Assembly (NCBI GenBank): GCA_008729055.1
Contig: SDUX01000004.1
Location: forward strand, 3,040,172-3,104,171
Reading direction: 5' to 3'
Origin: Pyropia haitanensis
Taxonomy: Eukaryota > Rhodophyta > Bangiophyceae > Bangiales > Bangiaceae
DNA: 64,000 bases
In this document: piece after piece, positions 57,955 to 64,000 of the stretch
Numbering within the stretch: the stretch's first letter is position 1
Layout: every line of letters begins with the position of its first letter
Notes under the pieces: model-generated
What the model was told of the DNA's origin: nothing
What the model saw: only the letters and a program-made list of their open reading frames with translations
The model's database searches: none
Position numbers and translations under genes: made by a program

Positions 57955-58950
57955 CACGTCGACGGCGGCGGCGGCGGGGGCGAGGACGGCAACGGCGACG
58001 GCAACGACGGCGGCGGCGGAGGCGGTGGCGGCGGCGCGGGGGCAGGTCGCGTCGTCGGCCGCGGCGGCGGTGGCGGCGGCGCGGGGGCAGGTGTCGGCGG
58101 CGCTGCGGCTGCCCGCGGGGGGCGGCGGCGACGACCTGTTTGTGGCGCTCCGCCACGCGCCCGCGTCGGTGGCGGCGGCGCTCGCGACGGGCGCGGTGGC
58201 CACTGGCGGGGGGGGGGGGCGGGGGGCGCCGGCGCCGGCGCCGGCGCCGGCGTCGGCTTGAGCGCCCTCGGCGGCGGCGCCGCGGACCTCCGCCCCGCCC
58301 TGTCGCGGCTGCTGTCTGAGGCGTGGCGGTACGGCTTTGGCCCGCTGATGCTGGGCGTCTGCGCGTGCATGGCGTCGTCGACGACGTACCACCTGCTGTG
58401 GAACTTTTCGCCGACGGCGCTCAAGCTCCTTTCCCGCGTCGACTACTGCGCGATCGCGCTGCTGTGCGCGTCGCACAGCGTGACGGGCTCGTTTTGGGGG
58501 TTTTACTGCGCGCCAACGCCGGTGGCCACCCCCTACACCGTTGGCGTCCTTGCCGCCACCGCCACCACCGTCGTGGCGATCATGCACCCGCGGTTTGACT
58601 CGCCCGCCTTCCGCACCACCCGCGCGGTGACGTTTTCGGTGCTCGGCGGGATCTGCTTTGCGCCGCTGGCGCACCTGGGCGCCGTGTCGGGGTGGCACCC
58701 CGAGTTCACGACCGAGGCGGTGTGGCTGTCGGGGGTGGCGGCGGCGTATCTGGCGGGCGCGCTCCTCTTTGCCACCCGCTACCCAGAGTGCTGCGCGCCC
58801 AAGGGGCGCTACGACCTCCTCGGCGCGAGCCACCAGCTGATGCACGTGTGCGTTATTGGGGCGGCGGCGCTCCACTGGTACGTGTGCGTCCGCAACTTCC
58901 GCTACCGGATCGTGTATGGGTGTACGCTGTCGCCGTTGGTGCCGGCGTGA
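57495..58950 (+). CDS. PAQR (progestin/adiponectin receptor, Hly-III) membrane protein, frame broken at two runs
   Basis: A seven-helix protein with the three PAQR motifs: LPDWMRDNEYLTRYYRP and then HNETFNIWSHALG near the first helix; SSTTYHLLWNFSPTALKLL with SRVDYCAIALL in the middle; and GASHQLMHVCVIGAAALHW near the end. The His/Ser/Asp residues that bind zinc in adiponectin receptors (SxxxH, D, HxxxH) are all present, so ceramidase-like or receptor function is possible. Start ATG 57495 (MAGADAVAVRRRHRR). One base must be added within 57601-57640 (C runs) and in the G run 58208-58219 to join three frames. A poly-Ala/Gly stretch of about 110 residues interrupts the protein after the first helix. 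Probably in plasma membrane or Golgi. The ligand is unknown. Confidence 0.88.
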
Positions 58951-59951
58951 GGCGCTGCTTGGTTTGGTAGGCGCGGGGGGGGGGGGGGGGTCGTGTCCGT
59001 GGGGCAACGACGACGCTGGGGGGAGTGGGTAGAGTGGAGTGGGGGGCGGGGGAACAGGGCATGGGCGGCGCTGTTGGTTACTGCAGGGCAGGCTGGGCAG
59101 GCGCACAGCCACGTGGAGGCGGTCCGCCATGGTGGGGTTGGCGCCCGGCCGCCGCGGCGCACAGGCGTGGCGGTCTGGGCGGCGTTTTCTTTTTTTTTTT
59201 GGGTGACGCTGGTGAGAAAAACAGGGCGCTGAGGATGACCAGGGGAGCCACCGAGGCAGAGCCGCCACGGCGCGCCACGGCGTGGCTGCCGCACGCCCGC
59301 GCACCCTCCCCACCACACACCAGTGCCGCCTCCCTGGCAGCCGCCCCTCCGGGTGCGGCGACCCGTACGCCCGTCGCCGCGGCGCGCGTCGGCGCGATGA
59401 CCGCCCCGCGTGCAGCGCGGGCGGCGTCTGGTGGGCGCGCCGCCCCCCCGTTGGCATCTCCCCCCCCCCCTCTGCAGCAGCGCGCCCCAGACGGGGGCGG
59501 GCGCTCCCGCCGGTCGGCCCCTCGCGCGCCCCCTCCCGGTTCACTTGGTCTCGTCCGCCGCCGCCACGCCGGCGGGTGCGGAGAAGGGCGTCGGCGCGCC
59601 GCTGTGGAGGGCACGGCGTGCCAGGGTGGAGGGAGGGGCGGCGGCGGGCGCCACGGGGGGGCACCACGCGCACCGCCGACGGACACGCGGCGACGGCAGC
59701 CGCGCCGCCGCAAAAGGGAACCCGGCACAGCACAGGGACGACGCGAGCACACGAGCGGGCGACCGCGGTTAGCGACTGGCCACGGACGGCGTCGACACGT
59801 CGCGGCCGGGGTCGTACCCGCCCCCACCCGCGCCGCGCCGTGGCCCGCACCCAGCCACAGCCGCCCGGCACGCGCGGCCACGGCCGCCTCCCCGCGTGGC
59901 GCACGGCGGCCACCCCCTCCTCTCCCCCCACCCCAACCCCCAACTCCAACC
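58951..59951. other. Convergent spacer between PAQR and BASS genes
   Basis: 1 kb with a G run at 58976-58990 and a T run at 59189-59199. 59280-59900 has Arg/Pro-coding low complexity. Presumably two 3' UTRs plus spacer. No supported gene. Confidence 0.45.
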
Positions 59952-61048
59952 TCAACCACCCCCCCCCCCCCTCCCCACTCTGGCCGTCCCCAGACGCCCC
60001 CCCCTTCCCCCCCCCCTCCTTCCCCCCCACCGACCCCGTCCCTACCAACGTACAACCGTCGCAGCAGCGCCGCGGCCGCCGCGGCGAGCGGCGCCAGCAC
60101 CAAAATGCTCACCGCCGGCGCCAGCCGCACCTCCGCCCCAAAGTGCTTGACGGCGAGCACGTACGCGAGCGCCGGGCTCTTAAAGCCCGCCTCAAACGCG
60201 AGCGTCCGCGCGACGCCGCTGCCGCGCCCCCCCCCCCCCCCCCCACCCCCCCCCCCCCGCCAGGCCCGCCGCGGCGAGCGCCTTGGCGACGGCCCAGCCC
60301 GCGACAAAGCCGCCCGCGTGGAGCGCCGCGACGGGCAGCGCGAGCGCGGCGAGCGCCGGCGCCACCACCCCCGCCGCCCGCGCGGTCGCGCCCAGGATGA
60401 TGAGCAGCGTCGCGGCGACGCCCGCCGCGGGCAGCAGCGGCCGCACCGCCCGCATCACCGCCGGCGCCGCCGCGTTGGCCGCCGCCCCCGCCGCGACGGG
60501 CGCCAGCACCAGCCGCGCGGTGGTGCCCGCGAGGCCCGCGGCGCCCACCTGGACCGACGCGGACAGCAGGTGGGTGGCGAGGGCGGGCACCGCCACCGCG
60601 GCGGCGAGGGTGGAGGCGGTCGTCATGGCAACGGAGAGCGCAACGTCCCCCCCCGCAATGTGCACGCACAGGTTGGACGCCTGCCCGCCCGAGATGAGGC
60701 CGAGCAGCAGCAGCCCCGCCCGGTGGGGCGCCGACAGCCCCGCCGCGGCGGCGATCGCCGCGGCGAGCGCGGGCATGACGCCGTAGCAGAGGGCGACCGA
60801 CGCGGCGAGGAGGGCGGGGCGGGAGACGCCCCGCCGGATGTCCGCGGCGGACAGCGTCAGGCCCATGGACAGCATCAGGGCGGAGAGGGCGGCCTCGGTG
60901 AGGGCGGGCGGGATGGCGCGGATAAAGGTGGCGGGCGACGCGAGCGCCGCGCCCCCCGCCGCGAGCGTCAGCAGGGGGAAGGCGTCGACGATGGCAGCCG
61001 ACGCGGCGGCGAGCGCCGCCACGACGCCGCCGCCGCCGCCGCCACCAC

Positions 61049-61093
<45 letters not shown>

Positions 61094-61354
61094 GGCGCGG
61101 CGCGTCGCCAGCCGAAGAGGGGGGCGGCGGCGGGGTAGGCGGCGTCGCCGCCGCCCGCGGCGGCTGCCGCACCCCCCCCCCCCCCCCCAACCCCCGCCGC
61201 CGCCGCCACCACCGCCGCACCGCCGCCGCCCACCCGCCACCCGCCACAGCCGCCCGCCCGCCGGCACCGCCGCGCCGACCGCCGCGGCACGCCCGGCGGC
61301 GGCGGCGGCGGCGGCGGCGGCGCGGCGGGGGCCACCCGCGGCGTGGCAAAGCGG

Positions 61355-61399
<45 letters not shown>

Positions 61400-61471
61400 G
61401 GGGACAAACGCCGCCGCCCGCGGGGTGGGCGCCGGGGAGCGGGCGGCGGCGGTCGCCGCGGCGGGCGCCAT
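59952..61471 (-). CDS. Bile acid:sodium symporter (BASS) family carrier, probably plastid, frame broken at several C runs
   Basis: Starts at ATG 61471 with MAPAAATAAARSPAPTPR, an acid-free Ala/Ser/Pro-rich leader like a plastid transit peptide. The membrane part has LSALMLSMGLTLSAADIRRG (the conserved M-G-L-T-L segment), RPALLAASVALCYGVMPALA, LGLISGGQASNLCVHIAGGD (the family G-G-x-A-S-N with Na-site residues), VALSVAMTTASTLAAAVAVP and ALHAGGFVAGWAVAKALA. After the runs come RTLAFEAGFKSPALAYVLAV and LAPAVSILVLAP. Plastid BASS members carry pyruvate, 2-keto acids or glycolate with sodium; the substrate here cannot be told. One base must be added at C runs 61172-61188, 60228-60244 and 60246-60258. 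The stop is unresolved: after LLRRLYVGRDGVG one more shift near 60010 would end it at 59952, which I use; otherwise the tail is longer. Confidence 0.78.
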
Positions 61472-61682
61472 GGCGAGCCGCCGCGGTGGGTGGCGTCGAG
61501 TGTGGCGGCGGCGCCAAAAGGGGGGGGGGGGGGGGGGGGGGGTGGCGGCGATGGGGGGCGGGGGCGGCGGGAATTAAGGTGGGGGGGGGGGGGGGGGGGG
61601 TTGGCGGGCGGCGGGGGGGGGGGGCACGGGCGAGAGACGCTGCCGGCAGGCGGCGGTTGTCGGTCGCCGCGCGGCGGGCGGG

Positions 61683-61806
61683 GGGATGGGCGGGCGGGGG
61701 GATGGGCGGGCGGGGGATGGGTGGGCGGGGGATGGGCGGGCGGGGGATGGGTGGGCGGGGGATGGGTGGGCGGGGGATGGGTGGGTGGGGGATGGGCGGG
61801 CGGGCT
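61683..61806. repeat. Minisatellite with a 15-bp G-rich unit
   Basis: About eight copies of GGATGGGYGGGCGGG in tandem. Every unit carries three or more GGG tracts, so the G-rich (+) strand could fold into quadruplexes. It lies about 210 bp upstream of the BASS start codon. Confidence 0.85.
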
Positions 61807-61921
61807 GCGCCGCCGCGCGGACGCCCAAGGGGCGGCGGCGGCGGGTGAGATCCGCCGCGGCGAGGGGGTGCCCGCGGACCGCCGCGGCAGGCGTGTGGCT
61901 GTCGCCGACGCACCGGGTCGG

Positions 61922-61995
61922 GGCGGGTGGGTGGGCGGGTGGGTGGGTGGGCGGGTGGGTGGGTGGGTGGGTGGGTGGGTGGGTGGGCGGGCGGG
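61922..61995. repeat. (GGGT/GGGC)n simple repeat
   Basis: An almost uninterrupted run of four-base units GGGT or GGGC, about 17-18 units. Like the preceding minisatellite it is quadruplex-prone. It is not a known telomere repeat. Confidence 0.85.
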
Positions 61996-62578
61996 GGCGA
62001 CTGGCCGCCGCCGCCGCGGCGCGGCGGGTGCGGTTCCATCCGCGGCGGCGGCCGGTCGGCACTGCCGCTGCCGCGGTGGCGGCGGCGGCCGTCGCGGCCA
62101 CTGGCAGCGGCGGCGCGGGTGTGGCGGCCACGCGCGCCGGCGGGGGACCGACGCGCCGCCCGCGGCGGCATCGAGGCGGCGGCGCCGCGGCCGGGGGACG
62201 ACGATACAAGGGGGGGGGGGGGGGGGGGGGGGTGGGGGGGGGGAGGGCGCGGCGGGTTGGGCGCCGCTCCCAAAGGCGGGCAACGTGCCGAGCGGTGGGG
62301 GTGGTGGTGGCTGGTGCTGTGCGGTGGGGGGGGTGCCGCCGGGGGGGGGGGTGCGACCGCCGCCGCCCGACGGGGGCGTCCCCGCCCAGCGGCCGGCGCG
62401 CCGCCGCGACGGCAGCCGCCGTGCCGCCCGCCGCGGACGTGCACGCCGCGGGCGCACGCCGCGGGTGGGGGCGGCCCCCCGTGATGGGCGCGGTGGGGCG
62501 CGTCTGGCACGCCGCGCCGCCGCGGCCACGGGCGGCGCCGCGGCGGCGCGCCGCCGCGGTTGGTCCCCGCCCGTGGCA

Positions 62579-62618
<40 letters not shown>

Positions 62619-63611
62619 GGCGGTGGGCCACGACCGCGGTGGCGGGGGGAGCCGAGCGCGCGCGGGTCCCACCGTGGCGCCGCCGCCGCGCCGCCGTCGC
62701 GCGCCGACCGACCGCACACCGCCGGCCGCGGCCGGCCGCACCGCCCGGCGGCGGCGACCGCACCGGCGGTGCGGCCGGCAGCGACGGCGCCCTACGGGGC
62801 AGCGTCTGTGGGCAGCGGCACCCCGTGTTGGGGTGCCGCCGCCGCCGCCGCCCGCGGCGTGCCGCCGCTGTCGGCGCGGCCGCCGCGGGCGGCCGCCGCC
62901 GTCGCCACCGCCCGGTGGGCGACGCGGGCGTGACGGGCGGCCGCGCCGAGCGCGTGGCGGCTCTCGTCGGTGTCGGCTGTCGGCGGTAACGGCGGGGGCG
63001 GGCCGCGCCGCGGGCGGCGCGGGTCCTGCTCCACGCCGCCGCTGCCCGTCGGCGCGCTCCCAGCGGCGGCGCGGTCCCGCACCTTGGTCGCCGGCGCGAC
63101 GCCGAGACCGTGGCCGCCGCCGCCGGCGACCCAGAACACGTGGCGTGCCGAAAACCTCACAAAATAGAGTTCTCGATAAGAAGGTAAAACTTTCACAAAC
63201 GTGCTGTCAGCTTTCATCTTTCATCCAGGGGTGCGGGGGCTTGACAATCCACGTCAGCGTCCGCCCCCCTCTCCCCGCGCGTCGTGTCGGGGGCGCGGTC
63301 GCATGACCTGGACGCGCCACGCCGGCCGTCCTCGTCGGCCGCCGCCACCCCTTTGACACACCGCGTTGGCCGACCGCCCGGCGGCGGCCCCCCCCGCGTC
63401 CACTGCAGCCTCGTCCGCCCCACCCTGTCCCTGTGCCGCCGCCGTCGGTGTCTGCCTGCCGCTGCCAGCCTCGTTGCCCCCTCCCTCCCCCGCTCCCCCT
63501 CACCCGCCCCGGCTTTTTCCATCCGCCGCCGCGGTCGGGTCGCGGCCGCCCCGTCCACCCCGCCGTCGGCGCGTCCCGCCCCGTTCCCGCTCCCGGCCGC
63601 CGCCGGCGGCC

Positions 63612-63737
63612 ATGTACGGCGCGATGCACCCGTCGCCGGTGCCGCCCCACCCGTACGGCTCGTACGGCGTCGGCGGCGGGTACGGGGAGGCCCCGCGGGG
63701 GGCGGGGGGGGGGGGGGGGCCGGGCCGGCCGCCACCG

Positions 63738-63814
<77 letters not shown>

Positions 63815-63899
63815 CGGGCTGCCGCCGTGGGGGGGGGGGATCCCGCCGCCGCCCACCCGCTTTGATGACATGGCGGCGATGCCCGTCAGCGAGCTGGAG
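63612..63899 (+). CDS. First exon of an unidentified gene running off the window
   Basis: ATG 63612 opens MYGAMHPSPVPPHPYGSYGV, Gly/Pro-rich throughout (one Gly stretch of more than 30 residues). It closes with IPPPPTRFDDMAAMPVSELE followed exactly by GTACGT at 63900, the same donor as in the RRM gene and also in phase 0. The 96 codons stay in one frame despite several G runs. The more ordered RFDDMAAMPVSELE suggests that a folded domain starts in the next exon, beyond the window. No family can be named. Confidence 0.55.
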
Positions 63900-64000
63900 G
63901 TACGTTGCCGTGTGTGTTTTCGGGGGGGGGGGAGGGGGGAGGGGGAGGGAAGGCCGAGGCGCCGCGCGGCGCGTCTGGGGAGAGGAGCACCTCGGTGGCG

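Larger units (their letters stand above)
61472..63611. other. GC-rich spacer upstream of the BASS gene and of the last exon
   Basis: It contains two G-rich minisatellites (listed separately), a G run at 62211-62235 and long Gly/Arg- or Pro/Arg-coding frames without motifs. 63120-63250 is a GC-poor patch (AAAATAGAGTTCTCGATAAG onward) that may belong to the promoter of the gene starting at 63612. Confidence 0.45.

Noticed and set aside
14536..61471. Programmed ribosomal frameshifting as the cause of the frame breaks
   Set aside because: So many events in unrelated genes, all at the longest homopolymers and all of one sign, fit a technical loss of bases far better than recoding. Kept only as an alternative in the finding.
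60192..62741. 849-codon reading of the BASS gene starting far upstream
   Set aside because: Upstream of 61471 the reading is Pro-rich repeat (the minisatellite translated), and the true leader is in another frame from ATG 61471.

Overview
The window reads as nuclear DNA of a very GC-rich eukaryote. Genes lie on both strands with long spacers, there are no operons or Shine-Dalgarno spacing, spliceosomal introns are few but clear, one TATA/CCAAT-type promoter is visible, and proteins carry large Gly/Ala/Pro insertions from GGC/GCC repeats. A BASS-family carrier with a transit-peptide-like N-terminus and a SET methyltransferase of the LSMT/SETD3 type suit a photosynthetic protist. My best guess is a bangiophyte red alga (Porphyra/Pyropia-like), by inference from base composition and intron poverty. 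A GC-rich green alga is not excluded.

Layout: 1-4311 spacer; 4312-5367 (+) Gbp2/Hrb1-like two-RRM protein with one intron; 5368-10311 spacer; 10312-11967 (+) HTH_psq DNA-binding protein; 14536-18362 (+) TEL2/TELO2; 18867-21254 (-) SDA1, convergent with TEL2; 21651-24059 GC-poor island bounded by inverted repeats, with a nested foldback element; 24988-26613 (-) SET-domain methyltransferase; 27507-28280 (-) short-chain dehydrogenase; 28755-29143 (+) promoter plus small ORF; 31258-34285 (-) two-finger C2H2 protein with one intron; 36788-37783 (-) RNase H-like protein with a degenerate retropepsin-like C-terminus; 39567-42808 (+) membrane-tethered bZIP factor; 43378-48210 (-) PH-domain Ser/Thr kinase; 51039-52650 second GC-poor island with hairpin ends; about 53245-53740 (-) unknown gene; 54134-56179 (-) MYND zinc-finger protein; 57495-58950 (+) PAQR receptor, divergent from MYND; about 59952-61471 (-) BASS carrier; 63612-end (+) first exon of a gene leaving the window.

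The most important structural observation is that six recognisable genes (TEL2, SET, bZIP, kinase, PAQR, BASS) are each split over two or three frames. Every one of about 16 frame changes lies at a long G or C run and has the same sign: exactly one base too few. This points to systematic undercounting of homopolymers in the assembly (or, less likely, slippage during expression) rather than to pseudogenes. Anyone using single-frame ORFs here will miss or truncate these proteins.

Functionally the window is a mix of housekeeping and regulatory genes: mRNA export/SR-like RNA binding, TTT-complex PIKK maturation (TEL2), 60S biogenesis (SDA1), transcription factors (psq, C2H2, bZIP), signalling (PH-kinase, PAQR) and transport (BASS). 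I see no gene cluster acting in one pathway, no rRNA or tRNA gene, and no CRISPR array.
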